Numbered from the stretch's first letter, positions 1-11,869 are shown. The stretch is 64,000 nucleotides of DNA from Amoeboaphelidium protococcarum (GCA_023515745.1 JALECJ010000255.1:72001-136000), one strand, 5' to 3'. Notes: generated from the sequence alone by a model not told the origin. Numbers and translations: made by a program.

Positions 1-1200
1 ATCAAACTGAGTGATTTTAAACTCCTGCCATAGATCATTACAATTGAATATAAATTCTCTAGCCTGCTAACCATACCGCCTAGATTTTAACCACCCATTT
101 CGGTCATACAGCTCAAACATAACTCGATACCCAGCATCGATCAATTGCCTCATGGATGGGAACGTTGCATTGTATGACGCCCGCCAATCTCGAGGAGTGA
201 AAATAGTCCCCTCTGGATATACAGATATAACAGTCTACTGGAATAGTAAAAACTAACTCTATGGTACACGCGAATCCAAATAGACAATCACAAACTCATC
301 TGGATACTGTTAAAGAAACGTGTACACTTCCAGAAGAGCATCGCGCATACTCAATCTATACAGAGTCGACTGACAACCAAGATTAGACTTGTTCCACTCC
401 TACCACCGGTATTTCGATGCAGTATTACACAGCGATTCAACATTCTATTTAACTTCATAAACATCTTCCAACGATATGCGCTCCTAGATATCCTCGAAAG
501 TATTCTACGAGATGAGCTGGAATAAATTATCAGCGCGTCCCAACGCATCTCCTTTGCCCGACCTGTCATCTTAAAACGACAATTATTACTATAAGCATTC
601 AAACACGGAATCAACCAGCAATTTCAGCTGTGCAATCTCGACATACAATACAAAATTAAGAGGAGCAATCGGCCAATGACAAACACTGATATCACTGGAA
701 TTCCCAAAACGATTATAGTGGATATCAAGCTCCAAGTGCCGAACACCATGCACCAACTAATCAGTAACAGAGAGCCGCTAATTGGCAATTACTACTCGAT
801 CATTCCCACGTCCAGCTCCTAATAATGAAGTGGTGGCAATGGAAAACAATCCGCTCAGTCTCAAAATACGCGACGCGTCCAATTCTTCTACGCCTATACC
901 ATACGCGTTACTGATCCAAGAGTTATGAGTGCCTATCAGCGGTACTCTATCAATGCTTTCATCATAATCAATGTACGCTCTATTCTACTAAATGAAATTC
1001 ATGGAAGTATCGTTGGTGTACTTGAGGCAGACATCCTGACAGAAATCACCATTACATTTCACTGCTGATTGGTGACACATATTGACGTCCATCCAGCAAC
1101 TAGGCACATTGCCGCACCTATCTGCACCAGATACAACTAAAACTTATATTTAAACCACCGCTAATAATAATAAGACTGTATATTGTATTTGATAAATCAT
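1..1200 (-). CDS. Secreted PI-PLC X-domain-like phosphodiesterase, 3' end outside the window
   Basis: The open frame (UAR=Gln) runs off the left edge, so the C-terminus is missing; about 400 residues are visible. The ATG at 1200 is preceded directly by an in-frame TGA, and the first 25 residues form a signal peptide with a VLLLLAVV core. The mature part begins with a Cys-rich stretch. It then carries LIGTHNSW, followed by LSVTDQLVHGVRHLELDI, which matches the X box of PI-PLC-like phosphodiesterases: the catalytic His in GTHN, then the TDQL..GVR.LELD strand. The fold normally cleaves phosphodiester head groups of inositol phospholipids or GPI anchors. Export suggests action outside the cell, but the true substrate cannot be read here. 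The start faces the Rab21-like gene, with a shared 400-bp promoter region. Confidence 0.8.
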
Positions 1201-1603
1201 TCAATTAGAATGTGACTCTTTTGCAATAGAGCGAGCGAATAGTAGAAGGAGGCAGAGTGAGTGACTCGATTTCAATAAAGTGTTAATCAATCATAAGTTT
1301 CAATCGGGAGTCCTAATCACTGCCTAATAAATATCAAAGTATGGCATATTAATGCATCTGCAGCACAGTTTAGAATCATTTATCATCATATTAATCCTCT
1401 TACTTTCTGATATATAAATATCTCTTAGTAGAATTGAATGTATGGCGTGAAACGTACATTCAAAGTGGCTGTATCAGGCGCCTTTCATTCATAAAACCCT
1501 CTTCACGCGCTTTGATCGTTTGTTCATTCATTCCCTTTTACTCCTCCCATTGTACCAATCACACCTTCTAGTCTAGACAATAATAATAATATTGATTGCA
1601 AGA
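1201..1603. other. Divergent intergenic region, PI-PLC-like / Rab21-like
   Basis: This 403-bp AT-rich spacer lies between two divergent starts. No conserved reading frame is seen on either strand. It has a tatataaatat stretch near 1410 but no element I can assign with confidence. Confidence 0.5.
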
Positions 1604-2602
1604 ATGAGTTTGAGATAACAATAATTAAATAATAGTAATAGCGGTTCAAGTGCGAGTACATTTAAAGTGGTGATGCTAGGTGAGGGAAGTGTTGGCAAGA
1701 CGTCGCTCATGAACAGGCATGTAAATGACTCGTTCAATGTCTCGCATATACCCACCATCAGGGCGTCGAGTGCCACAAAGAAGCTCACTGTGCCGGATAT
1801 GGCTCGCAGATTGCAGCGACACGTCCAACTGAACATTAGCGACACTGCTGGCTAGGAATAGTATCACGCTCTCTCCCCTATATATTACCGCAATGCTCAT
1901 GGTGCGGTGATCGTATTTGATTTGACCAATGCGGATACTATGCACAAAGTTGGTTAGTGGGTGGAAGAGGTGCGATAGAATGCTCTTAATGAAATTTAGA
2001 TTGTGGTTGTTGGTAATAAGAAGGATCTAGTTGGGGAAGGTGATGTGACTGGTAAGGTGGCTGGGATCACAAAGTAGGACTTGCAGGACACTATTCTAAC
2101 TCCATTCAATTGTTCCGTAATCAATGCTGACTCTGCACAGTTATAAGACTAATCTCTTATTAGTGATATATGCTACTGTGAAGCGAGTGCGAAATCTGGC
2201 CTTAATGTTGACCTGGTGTATCTTTTACTGAGTAAGATGATGCTGAATAAGTTTGCCACCTCCTCTGATACTCAATTGTAGTAGTCGTCCAAAGGTGTGA
2301 GAATATCATAACATAATCCATCTAAAGATAAAGATAACAAGATTATAAAATTAAATGGTTCCGCTGCTGCTGATGGTGGAGGTAGTGCAAACTCTTCTCA
2401 AAGTATAACGCGTGACTCCAAGAGTAAATGCTGTTAAATGTAATCATATAATCAGTATATACTTGCACAATACCTTTTCACACTATATATCACCATATAC
2501 AGTACCGAGAGATGGTATGACTGTAATCACGCACAGCAACCTTTAGAGTTGGATGGAGAACCACCAGAGGCTGAAGTTAATCTAACAGTATTCTTGGCCT
2601 GA
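1604..2602 (+). CDS. RAB21: Rab GTPase, Rab21-like
   Basis: A small GTPase of endosomal traffic. The P-loop GEGSVGKTS, the G3 box DTAGQEQYHALSPIYY (its glutamines encoded by TAG), the G4 box NKKD and the G5 box EASAK are all present. The segment HIPTIRASSATKKLTV and the HALSPIYYRNAHGAV block are closer to Rab21 than to Rab5 or Rab22. The start is the first ATG of the frame, giving a Q/N/S-rich 20-residue leader. The C-terminal tail is Ser-rich and reaches a double cysteine (KCC, 2426-2434), the usual geranylgeranylation site. That is followed at once by TAA (2435-2437) and TAA (2441-2443), and the next TGA is at 2600-2602. The coordinates use the strict UAR=Gln reading; a genuine end at 2434 is more sensible biologically. 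The strict form overlaps the convergent Rab32-like gene by 76 bp. Confidence 0.82.
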
Positions 2603-3420
2603 TTCAAATCTGTAGATCCATATAATTACACATACTACTACCGAGCATATTCATTCTAAACAATCAATTCCACAAGTTATCGCACAGCTTCATCAATTCC
2701 ACTTCCCTCTTTGGCAGAGGTCAAATAACAGCTATGAAATCCAGATTCCTGACAGAAGGAGCGCAGTTCATCAGCAATTTCTTGGTTATTCGGTACTAGA
2801 TCTGCCTTATTCCCAAGTAAGATTGCTGGTATTGGTGCTTCTTTTAATTGATCTCTAGAAGAAGTTTAATCATTCTTTACCGGTAATGATCCCTAACTCC
2901 CACCTGATTAACTATCAATAGAGTCCTTGTAGTCGAAGCGATTAACTTTAGAGTCCAAATCTAATTTCCACTTTCTGACACCATCCATCACCGCAGTCAA
3001 ACTCCCATCTTTTATCCAGCTCTCATTGGCTTTTTATAAATCGAATACAATAAGAGCTCCAACAGCCTCCTTATAATAGACTCTGGTCATATTACCAAAT
3101 CGCTCCTGTCCAGCAATGTCCCAGAGTTGGAGTCTCACCACAGCTTCCTGCGTCTTACTTTACTGTATGCCAGCTGCCGGTGTTGACGATTTATCTTCCG
3201 GAGACTATCCACCATTGCCATTAGAAGTGAACGGATACTATAGGACTTTGAGGGCAAAGTCGACACCTATCGTACTCTTGTAAGATCCACTGAAAATGTC
3301 ATGCACATACCTCTTTATTATACTGGTCTTCCCCGTTCCCAGGTCGCCAATGATCAAGATTTTGAACAAATACTCTTTCCTTCTCACACTTTACTATTAC
3401 TATTATAATGACTGAGACAT
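2527..3420 (-). CDS. RAB32: Rab GTPase, Rab32/38-like
   Basis: A 297-residue Rab of the Rab32/38 class, which acts on lysosome-related organelles and mitochondria-associated membranes. The motifs are GDLGTGKTS, then [21 protein letters not shown], then [20 protein letters not shown] (the Rab32-type IAGQ box), GNKADLV and TSAKEGSGI. An insert of about 30 residues rich in S/G/N lies between the switch regions, and a second polar insert lies before the G4 box, so the protein is longer than animal Rab32. It ends KGCCA-TGA with prenylatable cysteines. A polyglutamine run in the N-terminal leader is encoded by TAA/TAG codons. It is tail-to-tail with the Rab21-like gene. Confidence 0.87.
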
Positions 3421-3828
3421 TTGATTTGACCGATAGCTTAAGTTGAGGTGGGCGGGTTGGAAAGTTATCTTTAACCAATGGCGGTTGTTTAATCTAACAG
3501 ACGATAAGAACTATAGAAAAGTCGCTCGCGTGTTTAATCTCCATACGATTCTTTGATTATGCAAGCGCAACGATCGCCATCATTATCACCTAAGCATCGA
3601 TCCACCGTAGACTTGCTCTAGTAAATATCAGCTTACAGTATATCTACTGTATTGAGAGAATAAAACTTTCAACTGACTATACTAAAGTGTATCTAATAAA
3701 TATACGGTACTTGTTGTGTCAATGTTTGGACTGAAGGTAGATTCCATACAAATATAATGAAATCGAGACATCATTGTAATATTGAAACATTTGTTCATCA
3801 CTTCACTTATCATGAACTTAAAGCCATC
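3421..3828. other. Intergenic region
   Basis: This 408-bp spacer lies between the Rab32-like start and the end of RK1, both on the minus strand. It should hold the Rab32 promoter, with a GC-rich patch (gaggtgggcggg) at about 3444-3455. No gene is seen. Confidence 0.45.
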
Positions 3829-5540
3829 TCATACCGACGCGAGCTTTTACACTTCACTAACAATTGCATCAGCAGTAGGCCTCATGTACGGATCTTGAGC
3901 CCAACCAAGTTGGATAACTTAAAATAACATCTGGGCGCGATTATCCTGAAATTGGGCATCCGGCCTCAAACCTTGCAGTACCATTTCGCTCACTTACGCT
4001 GCCTGATAGCCCTCCCAAGCTTTTCTACGCGCTAAAATCTCAAACATCACCACAGCGCCAGCATACACATCTCTTGCAGGGAGAAGCTGCTCGGGCACTT
4101 GTAATTTTGAAAGAACCTCCGGTGCAGCATACTTGACAGAATGTCCTTTCAGCTGATTCCATTAAATACCTTGCACCACGTTTGCCCGCGAAAGTAAAGT
4201 ACAGATACCAAAATCTGTCAAAACCGTTCTCACAAAACCATTAGAATCCTGCTACACCAAATAGTTACCAGATTTGATGTCATTGTGGACCACAGCATTC
4301 TAATGCAAGATCCATAACGCGGTGAAAACGTCCAAGCATAAAATTTGCTGTTGCTCCGTTGAATAGTCGACCTGTTGAGCATACTGAGTTTGGCCCAGAA
4401 TCAGCTGTTCCAAAGACCCCAGTTCATAATTGATCATAAGCAATACATTATGCAGAGTATCGAAACCAACCAGCTTTGCAATCTAATCATAGTCTTTGAA
4501 TCTCCACATCAGAGCAATCTCCTGATGAACGCTGTCTCTATTCACGTTTCCAATGAAGCATTTAGCAGCTACAAATTTTGTGCCACTTGAAGCGAACGGA
4601 TGACCTGTCGAATATGACAAAATCTCTGCAACCTAAATCTCAGCTTATCCACCCTTGTTGATGAAGGAATTGGGTACCATTCTGAAATTTAGATCACGCT
4701 TCAACTCCAAGTATGCAGGTATAGCAACTTCCATCGAAGAATTCATAAAAGTTGTCCCACTCATCGAGGTACCTCCTGCTTATATCGCCGAATTCATAGC
4801 CGCATTTAATGTTCGATCAGTCATACCTCCAATATTCCTTGATAAAAGCGTCTTGGAAGATTTCATGCGAGCCTTGATGTACCTGCGCCGTATGCAATAC
4901 ATAGACAGAAGAACCAGCACCAAAATCAAAACACACACAATCACAATTACAGTTATGTACATTGTCATCATTTAGGACTAAGCTCCAGGCTATGCCTATC
5001 CTTCTATGCCGTCATTGAGTGACATACTAATCGTAATACTAGAGCTTTACTAGTTTGAGTGCAACTCGAAAATTACTTATGTAGTGTAACTAATCAAGAT
5101 TGCAGAGGTCTGGGGATCAGATTACAGAGAAGTTGTCATAGAGCTAATATCAACAGCAATTTAGGATGAGGTGGAGGTAACGAGACTTATTGAAGCAGCT
5201 TAGGATAATGTTGCACTAGCAAATGTCGTTGTCGGCGTAGTACTAGCTGTAGTCGGAGCAGTCGTAGTAACAGTTGTAGGCGGAGCAGTGGCAGTGGCAG
5301 TAGTCGTCGTCGTAGTAGTAGTACTAGCAGTGATCGATGTTGTTGTAGTACTACTAGTAGTAGTCGTCGTGGTAATTGTCGTTGTCGTTGTGGTAGTAGG
5401 TGTCGTTGTCGATTTTGTTGTACTAGGAGTCATCGTAGCGGTAGTGGTCGATTTTGTTGTAGTACCAGTAGTAATTGTCGGCGTAGTAGTAGGAGTAGTT
5501 GTCGTTGTAGTGGTGGTTGTAGTAGACGTAGTTGTGGTCG

Positions 5541-5572
<32 letters not shown>

Positions 5573-7275
5573 ATAGTAGTAGTAGTAGTTGTTGTTGTTG
5601 TTGTTGTTGTTGTTGTGGTGGTGGTACTAGTAGTAGTTGTCGTCGTGGTTGTTGTTGTCGTGGTTGTAGTAGTAGTAGTTGTTGTAGTTGTAGTTTTAGT
5701 GGTAGTGGTAGTAGTAGGGGTTGTAGTTGTAGTGGTAGTAGTAGTTATCTTTGTGGTTGTCAGAGTAGAATTATAGTCCAAATACTTCGCAAACACGTAA
5801 CCACTACCAGACGATGGTAAATCCACACCATAATTGCCGGAATTATCAAATAGTTTGGATGCGCTACTAAATTAACCAGCTAGAATAAGACTATTGCTAG
5901 AACCTTTTAAAATTGCGTAAGGTTATAAACCATAAGTACTACGGAAGCTATACAAAAACTCACCAGATGGACCAAATTTTAGCACAGTTGATGAAGATGA
6001 CTGAATACTTTGGCTATTTCCTAATCCATCTACTACAATGACTGAAGACGATAAACACTATGCTGCTACAAAAACATTTGAACTCGCATCAACAGCAGAA
6101 CTAACAGCCTTTTCATTACTAGCACCATCCATTGTCGCAACATAACGGAGAGCACCAGCAGGGCTGTAAGTCGCAACAAAGCCACTAAGAAGAACTCGAC
6201 TGGAATTTACACTGCGACCTAATTATCCACTGACATTATAATATCCAAGAGGATATGCTGTGTTCTAATACGAACCAACTAGGCTGACATAACCATTCGG
6301 TGACACACTTAGAGCGGAAGGTACTGGTTGAGAATCGTCAATACGCACCATCCATAAAAAAACACCACCACTACTAAACTTTGCCAAAAATAGAGCTGAC
6401 TTTAAAATCATGTTGCTTTGCTGAGGAATATAGAGCTAGTTGGCTGAATCACGAACGCCAATTTATCCTATAGGAGTCTTGTAGCCATTCTACACGGTGT
6501 CTCCAAAAGTGAATGATCCAGCCACATACACATCACCAGTTGATTACGACACGGCAATAGCAGAGTTACATGTTACCACGGCAGCATAGCCAATATTGAC
6601 TCTCCACAACTCAACACCACTTGGATTTACCTTGCGCACGTTGCAGACAGAAGTTACAGGACTAAAGCTAAATCCTCCATAAGTATACGAAAGAGCCTGG
6701 TTAACCTACGACATTTGAAAGATATTATTACCAGAATCAACTGCAAGTCCTTTAATGTCGATAAATTCATTTGGCAGAAATGAAGCCCACTAAAATTGAC
6801 CTGCTGAAGACCATTTTGCCTGCCATGAGGAGGTTGTACCTTATGGCAATGTATAGACTAGCACTCCATTAAAGTAAAAATTCAAAGCAGCAACGGTAGA
6901 GAAAAGTTAACCAGTGGCAATGAGATTGCCTGCCTGATCTGTAATCAATTTGTAGACATAAGCACTTTGTGGGCCAGCCATGGACACAGTCCACTATATC
7001 TAGCCAGTTGAGCCACTTACTTTCACAAAGGAAGCCGTGTAATCCCTATAATCGAAATTCTGTGTATTTTAGACCGCACCACCAAAAGTAGTTGCAAACT
7101 AGGATTGAACGTAATAATACTAATAGGATACAATGAAGTCACCGTTGAGATCAGTCACCGTATCAACGTAATTCATCATATTGTTATATAACGTGCCAAT
7201 CCAAGACACATTCGCATAATCACACACCACGGTTGTTACAAAGCAAAAGATGGCAAGAAACAGTGATACCAGCAT
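3829..7275 (-). CDS. RK1: beta-propeller ectodomain receptor kinase with Thr stalk
   Basis: A single uninterrupted frame of 1148 residues. Residues 1-18 are a signal peptide; the mature protein starts CDYANVSW as in all five paralogues. Residues 19-480 hold repeats of the form D..GN.(I/V)..G, such as DQAGNLIATGQ, DSGNNIFQM, STGDVYVAGSFTFGD and SPNGYVSLVGS, which resemble SBBP beta-propeller blades. About 500-680 is an almost pure Thr stalk. About 769-792 is one membrane helix followed by an RRR stop-transfer. From about 880 there is a kinase domain with VAAKC (ATP Lys), HNDIKSGN (HND in place of HRD), DFGIC and YAAPEVL, of TKL-like layout, ending MRPTADAI shortly before TGA. The likely role is surface sensing with cytoplasmic Ser/Thr signalling; the ligand is unknown. 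A CTA-AAAA-TAG site lies 162 bp upstream of the start. Confidence 0.85.
5220..5776 (-). repeat. ACN trinucleotide microsatellite encoding the RK1 Thr stalk
   Basis: An in-frame array of ACT/ACA/ACG/ACC codons on the coding strand, broken by a few Ser, Pro, Ile and Ala codons. It is the longest of the five stalk arrays. Read on the plus strand it gives a poly-Val frame, which is an artefact. Confidence 0.9.
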
Positions 7276-7732
7276 AGGATTGACAATTGTTAGACTGTAT
7301 CTAGATTTAATTATATGGATGATTCTATACCTCTATTTACTGTAATTAAATTTAAATACAAAGATTCAATGTTAGATACCGTGCATTTATAGAAGTAGTA
7401 GGAAGTGTAATCAAGATACGTAACCATTAATGAATGCTAAAAATAGCAAATCGAAGCACAATTAGAGACCTGATTCCATTCAAGTACAGATTTTAAGTTG
7501 ATAAGCTGCTCTCTGATCATGTACTCCCAAGGCAGTTTGTCTTCATTCAACCTTGAAACATCTTGGCTTCGATTTGCTAGAAATGTTAATCCGAATTTGG
7601 ACTCCACGCAGAGCAAAGCTTCTTGCACTGGAAATCATGAAAATACAATCTGAAGAGTGGAAAACAGTTTCTGATATCCTTTAAAAAAAGTTATATCTTC
7701 TCAAGAAAAGGTAATCTATTCATTAAAATTAT
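7276..7732. other. Intergenic region upstream of RK1
   Basis: A 457-bp spacer on the minus-strand side between an unknown gene and RK1. It contains the MADS-type site at 7437-7446. A stretch near 7440-7630 looks mildly coding on the minus strand, but it has no start and no matching splice sites, so I leave it unassigned. Confidence 0.4.
7437..7446. promoter_or_regulatory. MADS-box (Rlm1/MEF2-type) site upstream of RK1
   Basis: CTAAAAATAG, a perfect match to CTA(A/T)4TAG, in the context GCTAAAAATAGC, about 160 bp upstream of the RK1 ATG. The same class of site occurs upstream of RK2, RK3, RL4 and RK5. The factor assignment is from the known Rlm1/MEF2 consensus and is inference here. Confidence 0.55.
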
Positions 7733-8875
7733 TCATATCACCTTCAAGTCCAAGTCCTTCACCAGGGCCATGAAAGCTTCCATGCTATTTTTGCGGAGAG
7801 ATCTCAACAATTTCCTTCGCTCGTGGCAGAGGCGATCAGCAGTGACGCGCGCATTAACATCCTGGACGTGTCCTTTGACGGCATTCTACTACCGTTACTA
7901 CTACTACTATTACTGCTAATTATTTCCTTCTTCATCCTGAGCTGCAATACCTTCAACATTAACAACACCTCTCCCAGTGTACAAATGAATGAGCAGAGAT
8001 CGTATTTTGAGCGTGTACAAAGCAGCTCTGACACGCGTTGATCCAAAATCAGTTGGATGAGAACCGAACGCGGCGATAATTCTCTACTTTATAAATTGAG
8101 TGATGTCCCTCTACGTAGCAGTTGGGGGTAGATATTTGTTCTACAATGACGGAGGAGTGACCAGCTTTAGTATCGCTTCCTTCTATGCACCCTCAACATT
8201 CAACTCTGGTGTTTCCAACTGTCCAATCAAACCATCGTGCGCCAACTTGAGCGAGTATTAGATATCACGCTCTGCATCCATCATCACTTTATCGAATAAC
8301 GATACGTTATCACTATCAGCATTTTAGTCAGCAACTTCTTAAGCCTCCATTAGATCCAATCCACGCTTTTGCATAAGTTGAACTTGCTCAATATCATCGA
8401 GCGTGATCACCTTGGCGTGTAAAAGTTGCCTCTTCAATTACTCGTTTTTCAACGCGCTAAATGCCTTGACTAGACGCGTGTTATACACAGACTACAAGAC
8501 GGGATCTTTCAGTGCAGTCCAACATTTATCAGCATGTTGCGTGTGTAGGCTAGAGTGCAATAACCATGGGGGAGGTGCAAATTGAGTCAGATCAGGGAGA
8601 TACGGCAGATTCGCGCATTGAGCCATGGCTAAGCATAATCTAAAATGCCTTTCTCTTTTACTAATCTCCTTGTTGGCCACTAGAACGTGATTAAATTAAG
8701 GATTGCGTTCTATCATTCGCAATTTAGTCTTTTAATTCATCATCGGCGTATCACCACTCTTCTGCTGCTGCTGTTAGTTACTACCACGCGTGACATTTTC
8801 CAAAAGAGCAGATGAAGGATGAGGCATATCTTTGACTAGAAAATGTCGTGACTTGGTCTTTCTGCTGGTAGGCAT
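7733..8875 (-). CDS. Unknown protein with Q-rich linker
   Basis: A 380-residue open frame starting MPTSRKTKSRHF. I do not recognise the family. The N-terminal 150 residues contain a block with a PPPW motif flanked by helix-like sequence (KEISKRERHFRLCLAMAQ). The middle is helical and acidic. A run of about ten glutamines (7880-7917 region) is written almost entirely with TAG/TAA codons. The end is basic and helical (RRKLLRSLRKNSMEAF), finishing LDLKVI-TGA. GTGATA at the end could be a splice donor, but no GTAG acceptor follows nearby, so I keep the TGA. It sits head-to-tail behind DED1 on the minus strand. Confidence 0.6.
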
Positions 8876-9207
8876 TGGTGCTAGCGAAGAATATCTACGC
8901 GTCACTAGTCTCTACATCTCTCAATTTTATTAGATCTTTTTCTCCTTTTACTTCCTTTGAACAGAGAAATGTAATTTGATTGGTGTAGAGCGCAAAAGTC
9001 AATTGAACGCGTAATCATAACGAAAATTCTCCTGATCAAGGCGGTAATAAGACTGTGCAATATATATTTCCAGATTCAGGCAAACTTATTGAAAGAAGGG
9101 AAAAATGCTGATTATTAATTACTAGTATCAATATTATATAAGTATGCTCTCACAAAGGCCACTACTATTATTCAATAAACTATACGATCATAGCTGCACG
9201 TCGTCAA
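8876..9207. other. Intergenic region
   Basis: A 332-bp spacer between the end of DED1 and the start of the unknown minus-strand gene. It carries two ACGCGT hexamers (near 8899 and 9009), the MluI cell-cycle box sequence of fungi. No gene is seen. Confidence 0.4.
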
Positions 9208-11869
9208 TCACCAGCGAGAATTTCTAACATCTCTTCCACCAAAGTCATTACCACCAGAGCGACCACCACCACCACCGCCATAACCACCGAAACTTGCTCC
9301 ACCTGACATGTCACGCAGAAATGACGGTACCTCCTAACCGGCCTCTTCCAAGATGGCCATCAAATCAGATGCCAGACTAGCATCATTGTTGGTGAAGAAC
9401 GCAGTCGCCATACCAGTATTACCGGCTCTTCCAGTACGTCCAATACGGTGGACATAATCTTCCAAATTCTTTGGCATATCGAAAATCACGACATGATGAA
9501 CATCTGGAATATCAAGACCACGAGACGCAACATCAGTGGCAATCAAGATAGGAGTATGGGCACGACGGAAACTTTCAAGTGCCTATTCACGCTGCATCTA
9601 CGTTCTATCACCGTGGATGCTGGTGCAAGGGAAGCCTTGGTTGAACAGAAAATCATCCAGACGATCAGCAGAGGCTTTACTGGCCACAAATATCAACACA
9701 CGCATTCTACCGGCGGCAGACAGCATCTCCACCAGCTCTGACCGCTTCTTGTAGTCATCAACCAGCTTGATAGTCTGTTTAACATTATCACATGCTGCAC
9801 CTACACGACCAACTGCCAAAAACAAATAATCCTCCTTCAAAAAGGAGGCAGCCAACTATTAAATCTCATTCGGGAACGTTGCAGACCACATCAAAGTCTG
9901 TCTGTTAATCTTATCAGGAAAATCACGGTTCTCCATCAATTTGCGCAGCTACAGCTCAAAACCCATATCAAGCATTCTATCAGCCTCGTCAATGACCAAC
10001 CACTTCAACTTCTAGTACGAGATGATACCACGCTCAGTGAAATCTTGAATACGGCCAGGAGTACCAACCAACAAATCACACCCCTTTTCCATATCCAAGT
10101 ACTGCAGACTTCCAGGCTGACCGCCATAAACCACACAAGCTCTAATACCAGTAGAAAATGAGAACTTACAAGCCTCCTTAAAGATTTAAATTGCGAGCTC
10201 ACGCGTAGGTGCAATCACCAAACAGAACGGAGTATGAGCCTCGCCTTTAGCAGGTCTATTAGATGCTCTGTTTAATCCCTACTTGATAGCCTCGTTGATT
10301 ATAGGCACAAGGAAACTTGCAGTCTTACCACTACCTGTCTACGCGCACGCCATCATATCACGCCCGGACATCACCACAGGAATACCGTACTTTTACACTG
10401 GAGTTGGAACCTTGTACTTGCACTTTCTAATATTCTCAAGAACGTGCTTGTGCAGACCCAATTCCTCAAAGTTGGATATTGGGCTTGGAGCATTTTTACC
10501 AGTCACCTTAGCTTTGATGTTCTCATACTTGCTAAAATTGATACCAGGCGTGCGCTAATCCAACTCTTCCTTATTAAAGATCTACTCTTCCAATGCCGAA
10601 TCTCTCTCCTCGGTATATTCATCCGAGCGGACAGCTGATGACGCATTTCCGATAACCAAAGAGTCGGAAGGGCGCGCTCTGGCTGGAGGCTCATCCATCT
10701 GTCCACCACCTGAAGCACCTCCAAATCTATCACCACTAGGACCGCCATATCCACGACCGCCATCATTATTGCCATATCCAGCAGAATCATTTTGAGGTTT
10801 ATCATAGCGATCTCCTCTACCACCGCCATATCCATCTTGGCTCCGACCATAATCACGACCTTGACCGCGACTATCATACCCACCGCGGTCGTTGTAGTTA
10901 TTGTTGCTATAACCTCCTCTAGAATTGTTGCGCAATTCTCCCTCTTCTCTACTGGCATTGCGCTGAGAATATCCACCATAACCACCTCCATTACGATCAT
11001 AGGAGGACGAACCGTTGTTATTGTATCCACCATTACCACTATCATAGGAGGATTTTTGGTAAGAATCTTATTGTTGCGATTATTGAGAATATGAATTACC
11101 TCCAGAATTCCAGCTATCACCGCCACCACTGTAATCATTATTGTTGTTACTGCTACTACCAACATCGACAGCAGGTTCAGCAGGTCCAGAATTCCAACCT
11201 CCACCACCAGAGACTGAAGTTTAAGGCGCAGATTGCTAGAAATCATCATTCGGACCACTATTCCAACCTCCACCACCGCTAGAAACAGGAGCCGCACTTG
11301 GGCCATCAGTGTTCCATCCACCAGAGGACACGGGAGTTGATGATGACGCGGCATTAGAATTCCAACCACCTTGTTCACCAGTCGACTTACTCATAGGTGG
11401 TGCTGAATTTTACGCGCCATGACTATTATTGCCTAAATCAGCACCGGAATTCCATGAACTACCGTTACCAGAGTCTTGCCACGAAGATTGCTACTGCTAC
11501 TACTGATTCCTTGAGTCAGACACTACGGCAGCATCTCGGACAATCAGTGATCTGGTCGCTTTAACCGTCTGAAGCAGCTTCAAGTAAGTCTCCTTCTCAT
11601 TCACAATATCAATCCACTATCCTTCCACATTCTTGAATTGAGGCTTCTACGGCTTACTATCCAATCTAGCGATGTCCTTTACAGTCGACATGATGCCCCC
11701 ATAAGTCTTGATCGCAGCCTGGAATTCAGAAGAACCTACACACAATCATAAACATTTAGGCAAGTTATGAGCATTAAACCAAAAGCTAATTGTATAGCTT
11801 ACTCTCATATTAACGCGTCTATCTGTCATCGCCTACAATACACGTAATCTCGTACTTGCCCATTGTCAT
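9208..11869 (-). CDS. DED1: DEAD-box RNA helicase, Ded1/DDX3-type
   Basis: Spliced as complement(join(9208..11735,11803..11869)); the 67-nt intron has GTAAGC at its donor and TGTGTAG at its acceptor. The product is 864 residues. A long N-terminal low-complexity arm (WNSG repeats, then RGG/YGG/NNN-rich) is followed by the helicase core: Q-motif region PTPVQKYGIP, motif [32 protein letters not shown], and the C-terminal domain with [11 protein letters not shown] and [10 protein letters not shown]. The tail is GGYGGGGGG and ends SRW. Ded1/DDX3 proteins unwind mRNA leaders during translation initiation and phase-separate through such arms. The whole set of catalytic motifs looks intact. The first of two close ATGs (MTMGKYE) is taken as the start. 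Confidence 0.93.

Noticed and set aside
2433-2569. Possible intron in the Rab21-like tail that would give CC-TGA
   Set aside because: The donor GTTAAA and acceptor CAGAG do not fit the GTRAG...GTAG pattern of the other introns here; kept only as an open question.
5288-5776. Long poly-Val open frame opposite the RK1 Thr stalk (similar at 19671, 23296, 29496 and 54141)
   Set aside because: It is the complement of the ACN array (GTN codons) and exists only because the Thr stalk has no stops on either strand.
7437-7628. Minus-strand open stretch upstream of RK1 that looks mildly coding
   Set aside because: No ATG, a nearby upstream TGA, and no acceptor of the GTAG type to join it to the gene ending at 7733.
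10503-11378. Long minus-strand frame rich in Ile, Val and Met over the DED1 N-terminus
   Set aside because: It is a shifted reading of the RGG/Asn-rich arm of DED1, whose true frame joins the helicase core.
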